Below, piece by piece: positions 11,009 to 22,837 of a DNA stretch of 64,000 nucleotides. The position numbers were made by a program, and so were the translations under genes. This DNA comes from Manis javanica (lineage: Eukaryota > Chordata > Mammalia > Pholidota > Manidae): NCBI RefSeq assembly GCF_040802235.1, contig NC_133157.1, forward strand, positions 89,824,001 through 89,888,000. Direction: 5' to 3'. Every line of letters begins with the position of its first letter. Position 1 is the stretch's first letter. The notes beneath the pieces are model-generated. The model made no database searches. It worked only from the letters and a program-made list of their open reading frames with translations, and had not been told where the DNA came from.

Positions 11009-14000
11009 TCAGATGAGTGAAATCATTTGGTATTTCTCTTTCTCCGCTTGGCTTATTTCACTGAGCATAATACTCTCCAGCTCCATCCATGTTGCTGCAA
11101 ATGGTTGGATTTTTCCACTTCTTATGGCTGAGCAGTATTCCATTGTGTATATGTACCACATCTTCTTTATCCATTCATCTACCGATGGACATTAAGGTTG
11201 CTTCCAGTTCTTGGCTATTGTAAATAGTGCTGCGATAAATATAGGGGTGCATCTGTCTTTCTCAAACTTCATTGCTGCATTCTTAGGATAAATTCCTAGG
11301 AGTGGAATTCCTGGGTCAAATGGTAGGTCTGTTTTGAGCATTTTGATGAACCTCCAAACTGCTGTCCACAATGGTTGAACTAATTTACATTCCCACCAGC
11401 AGTGTAGGAGGGTTCCCCTTTCTCCACAGCCCCGCCAACATTTGTTGTTGTTTGTCTTTTGGATGGCAGCTATCCTTACTGGTGTGAGGTGATACCTCAT
11501 TGTAGTTTTACTTTGCATTTCTCTGATAATTAGCGATGTGGAGCATCTTTTCATGTGTCTGTTGGCCATCTGTATTTCTTTTTTAGAGAACTGCCTGTTC
11601 AGTTCCTCTGCCCATTTTTTAATTGGGTTATTTGTTTTTTGTTTGTTGAGGCGTGTGAGCTCTTTATATATTCTGGACGTCAAGCCTTTATCGGATCTGT
11701 CATTTTCAAATATATTCTCCCATACTGTAGGGTTCCTTTTTGTTCTATTGATGGTGTCTTTCGCTGTACAGAAGCTTTTCAGCATAATGTAGTCCCACTT
11801 GCTCATTTTTGCTGTTGTTTTCCTTGCCCAGGGAGATATGTTCAAGAAGAGGTCACTCATGTTTATGTCTAAGAGGTTTTTGCCTATGTTTTTTTCCAAG
11901 AGTTTAATGGTTTCAAAACTTACATTCAGGTCTTTGATCCATTTTGAGTTTACCTTTGTATATGGGGTTAGACAATGGTCCAGTTTCATTCTCCTACACG
12001 TAGCTGTCCAGTTTTGCCAACACCATCTGTTGAAGAGACTGTCATTTCTCCACTGTATGTCCATGGCTCCTTTATCAAATATTAATTGACCATATTTGTT
12101 TGGGTTAATTTCTGGAGTCTCTAATCTGTTCCATTGATCTGTGGCTCTGTTCTTGTGCCAGTACAAAATTGTCTTGATTACTATGGCTTTGTAGTAGAGC
12201 TTGAAGTTGGGGAGTGAGATCCCCCCTACTTTATTCTTCTTTTTCAGGTTTGCTTTGGCTATTCGGGGTCTTTGGTGTTTCCACATGAATTTTTGAATTA
12301 TTTGTTCCAATTCATTGAAGAATGTTGCTGGTAATTTGATAGGGATTGCATCAACTCTGTATATTGCTTTCGGCAGGATGGCCATTTTGATGATATTAAT
12401 TCTTCCTAGCCATGAGCATGGGATGAGTTTCCATTAATTAGTGTCCTTTTAATTTCTCTTAAGAGTGACTTGTAGTTTTCAGAGTATAAGTCTTTCACTT
12501 CTTTGGTTAGGTTCATTCCTAGGTATTTTATTCTTTTTGATGCAATGGTGAATGGAATTGTTTTCCTGATTTCTCTTTCTATTGATTCATTGTTAGTGTA
12601 TAGGAAAGCTACAGATTTCTGTGTGTTGATTTTGTATCCTGCAACTTTGCTGTATTCCGATATCAGTTCTAGTAGGTTTGCAGTGGAGTCTTTAGGGATT
12701 TTTATGTACAGTATCATATCATCTGCAAATAGTGACAGTTTAACTTCTTCTTTACCCATCTGGATTCCTTGTATTTCTTTGTTTTGTCTGATTGCCGTGG
12801 CTAGGACCTCCAGTACTATGTTAAATAACAGTGGGGAGAGTGGGCTTCCCTGTCTGGTTCCCGATCTCAGAGGAAATGCTTTCAGCTTCTCGCTGTTCAG
12901 TATAATGCTGGCTGTGGGTTTATCATATATGGCCTTTATTATGTTGAGGTACTTGCCCTCTATTCCCATTTTCCTGAGAGTTTTTATCATGAATGGATGT
13001 TGAATTTTGTCAAATGCTTTTTCAGCATCTATGGAGATGATCATGTGGTTTTTGTCTTTCTTTTTGTTGATGTGCTGGATGATATTGATGGATTTTCGAA
13101 TGTTGTACCATCCTTGCATCCCTGGGATGAATCCCACTTGGTCATGGTGTATGATCCTTTTGATATACTGTTGAATTCTGTTTGCTAATATTTTATTGAT
13201 TATTTTTGCATCTACATTCATCAGGGATATTGGTTCTGTAATTTTCTTCTTTGTGGGGTCTTTGCCTGGTTTTGGTATTAGGGTGATGTTGGCTTCATAG
13301 AATGAGTTTGGGAGTATTCCCTCTTCTTCTATTTTTTGGAACACTTTAAGGAGAATGGGTATTATGTCTTCTCTGTGTGTCTGAGAAAATTCCGAGATAA
13401 ATCCGTCTGGCCCTGGGGTTTTGTTCTTGGGTAGTTTTTGATTACCGTTTCAATTTCTTTGCTCGTAATTGGTTTGATTAACGTTTGTGTTTCTTCCTTG
13501 GTCAGTCTTGGGAGGTTGTATTTTTCTAGGAAGTTGTCCATTTCTTCTAGGTTTTCCAGCTTGTTGGCATATAGGTTTTCATAGTAGTCTTTGATAATTC
13601 TTTGTATTTCTGTGGAGTCTGTCATGATTTTTCCATTCTCATTTCTGATTATGTTGATTTGTGGTGATTCTCTTTTTCTCTTAATAAGTTTGTCTGGAGG
13701 CTTATCTATTTTGTTTATTTTCTCAAAGAACCAGCTCTTGGTTTCGTTGATTTTTGCTATTGTTTTATTCTTCTCAATTTTATTTATTTCTTCTCTGATC
13801 TTTATTATATCCCTCCTTCTGCTGACCTTAGACCTCATTTGTTCTTCTTTTTCCAGTTTCGATAATTGTGACATTAGACCATTCATTTGGGATTGTTCTT
13901 CCTTTTTTAAATATGCCTGGATTGCTATATACTTTCCTCTTAAGACTGCTTTTGCTGTGTCCCACAGAAGTTGGGGCTTTGTGTTGTTTTTGTTGTTTGT

Positions 14001-14819
14001 TTCCATATATTGTTGGATCTTCATTTTGATTTGGTTATTGATCCATTGATTATTTAGGAACATGTTGTTAAGCCTCCATGTGTTTGTGAGCCTTTTTGCT
14101 TTCTTTGTACAGTTTATTTCTAGTTTTATGCCTTTGTGGTCTGAAAAGTTGGTTGGTAGGGTTTCTATATTTTGGAATTTACTCAGGCTCTTTTTGTGGC
14201 CTAGTATGTCGTCTATTCTGTAGAATGTTCCATGTGCACTTGAGAAGAATGTGTATCCTGTTGCTTTTGGAGGTAGAGTTCTGTAGATGTCTATTATGTC
14301 CATCTGTTCTAGTGTGTTGTTCAGTGTCTCTGTGTCCTTACTTATTTTTTGTCTGGTGGATCTGTCCTTTGGAGTGAGTGGTGTGTTGAAGTCTCCTAGA
14401 ATGAATGCACTGCATTCTATTTCCTCCTTTAGTTCTGTTAGTATTTGTTTTAGATATGATTGGTGCTCCTGTATTGGGTGCATATATATTTATAATGGTT
14501 ATTTCCTCTTGTTGGACTGAGCCCTTTATCATTATGTAATGTCCTTTATCTTCTGTTACTTTCTTTATTTTGAAGTCTGTTTTGTTTGATACCAGAATAA
14601 CAAAACCTCCTTTCTTCTTTCTTTTATTTGCATGAAATATCTTTATCCATCCCTTGACTTTAACTCTGTGCATGTCTTTGGGTTTGAGATGAGTCTCTTG
14701 TAAGCAGCATATGGATGTATCTTGCTTTTTAACCATTCTATTCCTCTGTGTCTTTTGATTGGTGCATTCAGTCCATTTACATCTAGGGTGATTATTGAAA
14801 AATATGTACTTATTGCCAT
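11009..14819 (-). pseudogene. L1 ORF2, copy B, broken but long
   Basis: Endonuclease-RT protein on the minus strand. Expected ATG is at 14817-14819 and stop at 11009-11011. Long open pieces cover endonuclease (14338-14736 and 13362-14483), RT fingers/palm (12406-13344, with LFADDM) and thumb to C-terminus (11192-12385). The C-terminal motif [18 protein letters not shown] is intact (CX3C...HX4C). Endonuclease blocks QETHL, GDFNTPL and SDHKG are present. The first catalytic block reads TLDVNGLN where active L1s have TLN, so the metal-site asparagine (N14 in human L1) is aspartate. At least four frameshifts separate the pieces. Confidence 0.93.
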
Positions 14820-15014
14820 TGCAGGCTTTAGGTTTGTGGTTACCAAAGGTTCAGGGTTAGCTTCTTTTCTATCTTACCATCTAAATTAACTCGCTTGTTG
14901 AGCTATAATAAATATGGTCTGATGATTCTTTATTTCTCTCTCTTCTTATTCCTCCTCCTCCCTTCTTCATATGTTGAGTGTTTTGTTCTGTGCTCTTTTT
15001 AAGAGTGCTCCCAT

Positions 15015-15873
15015 CTAGAGCAGTCCCTGTAGGATGCCCTGTAGAGGTGGTTTGTGGGAGGCAAATTCCCTCAACTTTTGCTTGTCTGGGAATTGTTTAA
15101 TCCCTCCTTCATATTTAAATGATAATCATATTGGATACAGTAGTCTTGGTTCGAGGCCCTCCTGTTTCATTGCATTAAGTATATCATGCCATTCTCTTCT
15201 GGCCTGTAGGGTTTCTGTTGAGAAGTCTGATGATAGCGTGATGGGTTTTCCTTTTTGGTAACCTTTTTTTCTCTTTGGCTGCCTTTAGTACTTTGTACTT
15301 GTCTTTGATCTTTACCATTTTAATTATTAAGTGTCTTGGTGTTGCCCTCCTTGGATCCCTTGTCATGGAAGTTCTGTGTACCTCTGCGGTCTGAGAGGCC
15401 ATTTATTCCCCTAGTTTGGGGAAGTTTTCAGCAATTATTTCTTCAATGACACTTTCTATCCCTTTTTCTCTCTCTTCTTCTTCTGGTATTCCTATATTGC
15501 GTATATTGTTCCTTTTTGATTGGTCACTCAGCTCTCTTAGAATTCTTTCATTCCTCGAGATCCTTTTATCTCTCTCTGCATCAGCTTCTCTGAATTCCTG
15601 TTCTCTGTTTTCCAGTCCATTAATGGTCTCTTGCATCTCGTCCATTCTGTTTTGAAGTCCTTCCAGAGCTTGTTTTATTTCTGTATTCTCCTTCCTTAGT
15701 TCTTGTATATTTCTCTGCAAGTCCATCAGTATGGTTATGACTTTTGTTTTGAATTCTTTCTCAGGAAGACTGGTTAAATCTATCTCCCCAGGTTCCTTCT
15801 CATGGGAAGATGTAGCAGATGCTGAAGCTGTCTGGGTTACTCTTGTCTGGATCAGATTTTTTTGCCTTTTCAT
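15015..15873 (-). pseudogene. L1 ORF1, copy B, broken
   Basis: Start ATG is at 15871-15873. The frame is open to 15403 and covers the N-terminal region, a leucine/glutamate-rich coiled coil (NIQELRKENTEIKQALEGLQ) and the start of the RNA-recognition domain. It then meets an in-frame TAA right after NFPKLGE. The remainder continues at 15184-15402 and then shifts frame. The coiled coil lacks the extra ITDVRKEITEVKQ-type block of copies A and C, so B belongs to another ORF1 subfamily. Confidence 0.9.
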
Positions 15874-16628
15874 GTTGATAGGTGCTATTGACTGTCAGCT
15901 GGGAGAGCCAAACTTTTCAGTTGCTACTGGCCTTTCTTTACTGGGACAACTGCGACCCCTAGTGGCTTTTGTTGGGTAATTGCGTGTAGACTGGGTCTTT
16001 GTGTCTTGCCCGGGTGGTATGGAGGAAGCACCCTGGAGGGGTAATGGATGGGGGGGGCGCTGTTTGGCTGTTTACCTCCGTGAGGGGTCTCAGAGCTGTT
16101 GCCCAGGGGGTTAGTCCACCTGGTTTTCCCTATAATTTCCAGCCACTGGGCTGTGACCTCTGTTGTTTCCGTCCAGCTGTTACGTCCCTGTCCCTTTAAG
16201 ACTTTCAAAAAGCACTTGCTTTTCTTTGTCACAGGGGCATCAGCTTCAGAACCCGCTCAGAAGTCTTGCTGCCCTGTTTCCCTAGTTTTCAGCCCTCCAT
16301 GCATGCACTGTGTCTGCACTCTGGTGCAGGTGCCTGGGGCTGGGTGTTTAGCAGTCCTGGGCTCCCTCTCCCTCCCCACTCCAACACCTCTCCTCCCGCT
16401 GGGAGCTGGGGGGAGGCGTGCTCAGGTCGCGCCCGGCCGGGGGTTGTATCTTACCCCTTTCACCAGGCGCTGGGCTCTCGCACATGTGGATGTAGTCTGG
16501 CTGTTGTCCTGTGTCTTCTGGTCTCTCTTTAAGGATTAGTTGTATTTGTTGTATTTTCAAAAATATATATGTTTTTGTGAGGAGATTCCCACTGTCCTAC
16601 TCACACTGCCATGTTGGCTCCGCCTCCC
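15874..16628 (-). promoter_or_regulatory. L1 5'UTR / internal promoter, copy B
   Basis: GC-rich leader of about 750 bp on the minus strand, with one copy of the CTTTTTGAAAGTCTTAAAGG block near 16190-16215. Copies A and C have several monomers. The 5' edge contains AACATGGCAGTG, a decayed version of the YY1-like start seen in C. The role is inferred from L1 family knowledge. Confidence 0.7.
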
Positions 16629-16740
16629 TCTTTATCTTCTTTTTGACCCTTAAACATGTCAAAGCATTTTTTTTTCTCAATGGCAGTACAAAAATAGACC
16701 ACAGGCCATGTTTGGCCTCTACACCATAGTTTGGCAAGTC
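16629..16740. mobile_element. Right half of DNA transposon split by copy B, including right target-site duplication
   Basis: TCTTTATCTTCTTTTT (16629-16644) is the right duplication of composite B. The following part, with CCACAGGCCATGTTTGGCCT and CATAGTTTGGCAAG, is the other end of the DNA transposon begun at 7838-7955. Confidence 0.65.
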
Positions 16741-17040
16741 TTCCTGTACATTGTCAAAAGGGCCACTGGAAAGGCAAAGGAGGCTAGTTTTCTATATATT
16801 TCACAGCTGTATGGCACTACTGATGCACTCTAGAGCAAGAATATTCTGTTATATTTTTCTAAATATGTGATTGTATTCATCACCGCATGGAAGATGCTTA
16901 GGTGGGTAAACACACACAGCATAGTTTCAGAATATACCATGCCCATTTATAAAACTTCAACTGAAGTCATTGCATGGATAACACCTGGGAAATAACAGTT
17001 CTTTGTTCTGAAAAAGTCAGCTGGTGCTATTAAATAACAC

Positions 17041-18235
17041 TTAATAAGCATGTAGATTTCTATAGCTTTGTAGCAAGTTTTGAAATCTGGGAGTGTGATT
17101 CTTCCAAATTTGTTCTTTCTTCAACATTGTATTGGTTGCTTTGGGTTCCTTGATTTCCTTTATGAATTTTCGGATCATCTTGTCAATTTCTAAAGAGTCC
17201 AGCCTGGATTTTGTTATGGATTTTGTCAAATGCATGTCTCTATTTGGTAAGTGTTGCCTTCTTGACAATATTATCTTCTAATCCATGAACATGGGGTGTC
17301 TTTTCATTTATTAAGATGTTTGATTTCTTTCAATAATGTTTAATAGTTTTCAGAGTATGAGTCTTAAACTTTTTTCATTGACTTTATTCCTATTTCATTA
17401 TCTTTGTTGCCACTATAAGTGAAATTGTTTTCATGATTTTATTTTCAGGGGGTTCATAGGCCAGTATAGAGTTTTGCATTTTAAGCTTACATATGATGTC
17501 TGCATAATTAATTGATTGATGCTTACATTTAATCTTAAGAGTACAACCTTGCCTGAACTTGTTTACATTTTACAATAACTTCTCAGTGGATTTTCTAGGC
17601 CATATACAAAATTATGTCATCTACCAAGAGCTCTGCTTCTTCTTTTCTATCTGGCTACCTTTTATTTCATTTTCTTGCCTAATTGCTCTGGCTAGAATAT
17701 CCACTACAGTGTTGCATGAAATGGCAAGAGTGGACGTACTTGCCTTGTTCTTAATAGTAGGGTAAATCAATCTTTAACTATTGAGAACAAAGTTAATTGT
17801 AGGTTTTATGTTCATGCTCTTTTTAAGGTTGGGAAAATGCTCTTCAAATTCTAGTTTGTTCAGTGTCTTAATCATGAAAGGGTGTTGGATATTCTAAAAT
17901 GATCTTATGTCTATTGAGAAGATCATGCAGTATTTGTTTTAATATAATTAATATGGTGCATTACATTAACTGATTTTTTAATGTTAAGCTGATCTTCCAT
18001 TTCCGAGATGAATGTCACACAGTCATGGTGTATATTGCTGGATTCTGTTTACTAGCATTTTGTTGAGGATTTTTGTGTCTGTATTTATAAAAATGTAGTT
18101 GTCAGTGGTTTCCTTTTTTTTCTTATTACTCTGGTTGTGTAACTGGATAATACTGGCTTCACAGAATGAGTTAGGAGAAGTTTCCACCACTTAATTTTTT
18201 GGAAGTGCTAATGAATTTAAATATTAATTCTTTAA
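17041..18235 (-). mobile_element. Decayed L1 fragment, RT region
   Basis: Antisense translation at 17041-17268 ends in FQNLLQSYRNLHAY, matching the L1 block that young copies write as FKLYYKA. Further blocks up to 18235 match RT text in antisense. It is much older than copies A-C, with short broken frames. The 3' end is missing. Confidence 0.8.
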
Positions 18236-19065
18236 AAAATAGTCTTTAATATTTTAGAGCAGTTTTAATTCACAGAAAAATTGGGAGGAAGGTGCAGAGA
18301 TTTTTTTCTATCTCCTGCCTCCACCCCTGGTTAGCCTCCTCCATTATCAATATCCCCAATAACAAAAATACACTCATTACAGTTGCTGAACCTACACTGA
18401 CACATCATTTCCTAAAGTCCATAGTTTACATCAGAGGTCATGTTTAGTGCTGTGTATTCTAAGGGTCTGGACAAATGCAGAATGACATGTGCCCATCATC
18501 ATGGTATCATACAGGGTAGTTTCACTTCCCTAAAATTCCTCTACCTTCTGCCTATTCCTCCCTCTTCCCTTATCCCTGGGCAACCACTGATTGTTTTTAC
18601 TGTTCCCATAGTTACACCATTTCCAGAATGTCAGGTACTCAGAATCAAATGGTAAGTAGCCTTTTCGTATTGGTTTCACTCACCTAGTGATAGGCTTTTG
18701 AGGTTCCTCCATGTCTTTTGATGGCTTGATTGCTTATTTATTTTTGGTGCTGAACAAATATCCCTTTATCTGGATGCACCACAGTTTATTTATACATTCA
18801 GTTGCTACAGGACATCTTGGTTACTTCCAACATTTCTCAATTATGCATAAAGCTGTTATAAACATCTGTAAGTTGATTTTTGTGTGGACACAGGATTCCA
18901 ACTCCTTTGGGAAAATGACAAAGAGCATGATTGCTGGATCCTAAGGGAAGAATCTGTTTGGTTTTAAAAGAAGTTGCCAGAGTAGCTGCATGATATTATT
19001 CCACTGAGTGTGAGCTGCTGTCGCCCTTTACATCCCCAGCACTTGGCGTGGTCAGTGTTCCAGCA
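18236..19065 (-). mobile_element. Old L1 (L1M-type) 3'UTR and ORF2 end
   Basis: The text runs in antisense from a typical old L1 3'UTR (CAGAGTAGTTT-like and CAACCACTGATTG blocks) to the ORF2 end (AATATCCCTTTATCTGGATG, CTTGGTTACTTCCAAC). It stops near AGCACTTGGCGTGGTCAGTG. It is a separate fragment from 17041-18235, because the ORF2 end lies to the right of the 3'UTR. Confidence 0.78.
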
Positions 19066-19069
19066 ACTT

Positions 19070-19560
19070 CTGGTAGGAGGGACTTACTTCTGTCACTTTG
19101 CTCTTTGTTTTCTATATGCCGTACAGCAGTTTTGTCCCTTGTGTCATGCATAACAGTCTTCTTGTGTGTTCAGTTGAATTTTTTAGTGAGATATTTAAAT
19201 TTCTATTTCATTTCCTTTTGCAGACATATGACAGCCACTTTCATGGTGGTTATCATGCAGATTATAGTCAACAGCCTGTAGCTTTAACACTCTAATTTGA
19301 ATTTATGCCAGCTTCATTTCAATAACATCAAAGTTCTGCTCCACACTTTTTTGGTTGTTGATGTAACACAATTATATCTTTATAGATTGAGTACCCAAAT
19401 ACATGGACTAATAATTATTTTGAATGCATTAGTCTCATAAGATGTGTAGGTAACAAAATGTGGATTTATAAACCAAAGTTATAATAATAGTAGATTTTAA
19501 ATAATTCTTTTAATGTATTAGTCTAAGTCATGTAGAAAACAAAAAGCACTTGTAAAAAAG
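19070..19560. repeat. Decayed old repeat, probably L1-related
   Basis: Wording such as CTTTAACACTCTAATTTGAA and GATGTAACACAATTATATCT recalls a common old mammalian repeat. The exact family was not determined. Confidence 0.4.
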
Positions 19561-21839
19561 TAGAGCAATATGTAAAAATGATGGTAAAATATGATGACAT
19601 CTAATTAAGGAAATAGTTTTGCTACATGCAAAACTGTCTTTCTGAGAACAAAATGTAAGAACCTTCTCTAAATTATGTTAAGATCATTCAGTCCACTTCA
19701 GGAAATGCTACTCAAAATTCACATAAAAAGCCTTCAACCATTATCCAACTATGCTCTCTTTCAGAACAACAGGATATCATTATGCAATGAAAAGTTCAGA
19801 AGAACCTTTCTGCCATCTTGAACTGCCTCCAGTAGATGCTGAAGAAATGATTCTTCCTGTAGGAAGATTTTAACACAAGGAAGTAGAGCTTTACACACGG
19901 CAAGGGCCAGGGCAGGACTGGTCCTGGGCCCACGGCCACTCCTCCCCTCCAGCACTAACGCAGGGATCCCTTGGAGCTCACCTGCAGGTCGCTGCAGCCT
20001 GGCGTGTGCTGTCTGCCTGCTGCAAGATTCCCAAGAAGCCTGCACTGTCTTCATCTCCATTTTTCCAAGCCCACACAAGTTCCTTTCATTGACTAACCCA
20101 AAACCATGCTAGGAAGGGGATTCTGGAAAATCTAATTCATAGATCCTTGGCTCATTTGTGCTACCATTCTTTTCTCAAGCAAAGTTGTAAACAAGCAAAA
20201 GTCCTCATATGCATAAACCACTGAACAGATGCCCATGACCTCCCTTTCCCCTGAGCCCTCACATTACTATTTTTCTGAAAGTGGAATGGCCTTGTAGGAT
20301 TAGAGTGGTGCGAGCATGCTGTGCTGAGCTCTCCTGAGGGAAGCTGCAGGTGAAAGAGGTGCGGCCTCAGACAGGCGACAGGCCCCTCCCACACCTGTGA
20401 CCACAAGCCCAACTAGAGCCCATGCCATGCGTCTCCTGCCTTGGGAGATGACAGAAGCACTCTAAACCTATATTAGGCCAGGATGTTTGCAGACACTGGG
20501 GTCTTCCTGACACAGCAAGCTCAGTGCAATTCATATTCAAGAAATAGAGTGATTGTCATACTCCCTGTGGGATGTCACAGCATTTACTTTATTTCTGTGC
20601 TGGTTATGCTTTTCAACTCAAAATCCATCTATTTTAGAGCATGAGATTGTACAGTGCGAATTGTCATTATATAATTGTTGGGAATTCTATTCCCTGGGGC
20701 TCTTTATGTCATTAAGATTCTCTAGTGGTCATTATCCTCGGACTGTTTATATTGTTTCCCCATTCTGAATTATTTTTCCTGGAAATATCCAGAAAAACAT
20801 GTATATAAAGAAGAAAGAGTATGGGAAAACCTGAGTTAAAATGATGAAATTTGAGGGTAATCTTCCAAATTTTCCCATTATTTATCCATTGTATTTAAAT
20901 AGGAAAATTTTTAAAAATTGTACATTTGCATTACACAAGAAAGGGAGAAAAATGCATTGGTCCCAAATCAAGACACATTGTCCCTTAGGAGCCTTCCTAA
21001 TCATGTTTTTCCTGTTTTTCCTGAAAGCATTGCTGATAAGAAAAAGAATTCCCCACATATTATTAGCCAAGCAAAAACAGTCTACTTTATAAAAATCTAT
21101 AATAAATCAGCATGTATTATTCTCTGCACAAATGCAAGTTCTTCCCAATTTATCAGCAGTCTTGGATGGAACACTAATATACTGAATTGGGGGAGAAATA
21201 AATAATAATTATGCCTTCCCCTTCTGAGTTTGGAGCCAGTTGAAACATAGAACATAAGGGAGAGACACCTTGAGATCCAAACATCAGTCTTATCACCAAT
21301 AAACATGGTAAAAAGAGAGGGTGGCTTTATATCTTCCAACAATTGGATTTAAACAAATGCACTCAATCCCAGGCACAGATGCAGAACTACAGGAACAAAG
21401 GACAGCTGGCCCTGAGAAAGGGGAGCTCAAGAGGGTCCTGAACCAGGGACCTTCTTCTCAATTGCTAATCAGGTCAATCTCTTCCTCCTGAGAGAAAGTG
21501 GAGAGAAGTTTAGGCCCCTTCCATAGAGTAGAGTGGGAATCTACTCCTAAGAGAAACACAGGGAAGAAAACTAGTGGGAGGGGAGCCAGGCACAGAGGCA
21601 AACGAAGAGCCCTTCGGGATTTACCTGTGATGTCTGCTACAGCCTGGCCTTCCCACCTCCACTCCCACACCCAGCTCTGCAGGAAGCCCACCCCAGCACT
21701 GTGCATGCGTTGCCCACTCCATGACCCCCATCCTGGCTCCGGCTGCCACCCTCTCACCTGAACTCTTGGAGCATTGTTTGCCTACCTATCTTATCTATGA
21801 AGCAGTCAGAGAGCTTGTAGAATACCAAGATGATGTAAC
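19561..21839. other. Mostly unique intergenic DNA
   Basis: I see short unrelated open frames only, with no splice-bounded coding pattern and no recognisable repeat. The patch 19890-20080 is somewhat GC-rich but has no gene signature. Confidence 0.45.
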
Positions 21840-22370
21840 TCCCTGGTCTTCAGCAGCTGTCAATTACCCTTTCAATAAAATCCAAATTCCATATTCTTGT
21901 TCTTTGATGTTCCTCTATGTGAATGGCACCTGATTTTCTTCACTCTCATTACATACCTTCGCCTCTTTTTCCATGACATATAAAAAGTATCATCCTTCTT
22001 TGACTTCCCTGGACATGCCAAGCTCACCCTGTCCTGGGACCTCTGTGCCAGCTCTCCTCTTTTCTCTGAATGGCCTTCCAGGAAGTTACCTTCTTGCCAT
22101 CCAGGTCTTAACTTGGCTCACAGTTCCTTATAAGAGGACTTACTGGACTGTCAAATTGAAACTGGCCCCCCAGATGATCTCTACACACTGCCTTATTTTA
22201 ACATGTTGCACACTTAGCTGTCTGATAATTTTCTTTGTTCATAGCCTCTTCGCTCTAATTAAACCTAAGTTCTATGAGAGCAGGAAGCTTTCATGTCTCT
22301 TCTTTTGCTGGATCTCCAGATCCAAGCACATTTCCTGGCACAAAGCAGGTGCTCAAAGAAGTTTAACACC
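21840..22370 (+). mobile_element. L2 element 3' portion
   Basis: Ends with TTCTATGAGAGCAGGAAGCT, CATTTCCTGGCACAAAGCAG and GTGCTCAAAGAA. This is the classic L2 3' end in plus orientation. The upstream part has the matching C/T-rich text (CTTGCCATCCAGGTCTTAAC). Old and fragmentary. Confidence 0.7.
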
Positions 22371-22824
22371 CTCACCTGCACTAACAAGGTGGACAGAAGG
22401 GTGTCATTTGATGCTTGATGAGGTTTAAAATCCCTGGGGAGTTAGAGTGATGGAAATAAAGAAAGAAATATAAGAAATATTACAAATGTTCTGAATAATG
22501 AAAGCCAAGAGTGTAAGGAGAGAGAAAAATGCCAAAAATGATTGAAGATTTAAATATGATCTTGGGTAACAAAACCAATCATGTTGAGATTTTAATATCA
22601 ACTGTATATTTTAGATGGCTTTAGCCATCTGTGAATCATACTGTTTTGTGCATTTAGACAGTATTTTCAATATAATGGTTTTATTCCTTTTCCACCACAA
22701 AGGCTAAACTTTGTTTTACTAACATGTTACCTGAGAACTAATATTGGGGGGGAGGTGTAGTGATAGGCAGTTACTCTAACTGTGATCTTTTTGCACTCTC
22801 ATTTTCTGATTAATGATCAACTTC

Positions 22825-22837
22825 AAGAATTAGCTAG
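22825..22837. repeat. Target-site duplication, left copy, of RANBP3 pseudogene
   Basis: AAGAATTAGCTAG here and AAGAGTTAGCTAG just after the poly(A) (26048-26060) match at 12 of 13 positions. This is typical of an L1-mediated retrocopy. Confidence 0.75.

Larger units (their letters stand above)
7956..16628 (-). mobile_element. Composite L1 + retroviral tail, copy B
   Basis: A full-length minus-strand unit. From the right it has 5'UTR (15874-16628), ORF1 (15015-15873), ORF2 (11009-14819), L1 3'UTR (about 10665-11008), A-rich end, spacer, A-tract, retroviral segment with a partial tandem duplication (8655-10430), polypurine tract, LTR U3-R (7964-8283) and poly(A) (T run up to 7963). Target-site duplications flank the entire unit. 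The 5' end begins GGGAGGCGGAGCCAACATGG on the minus strand. The ORF1 type differs from A and C, although the tail is the same. Confidence 0.93.
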
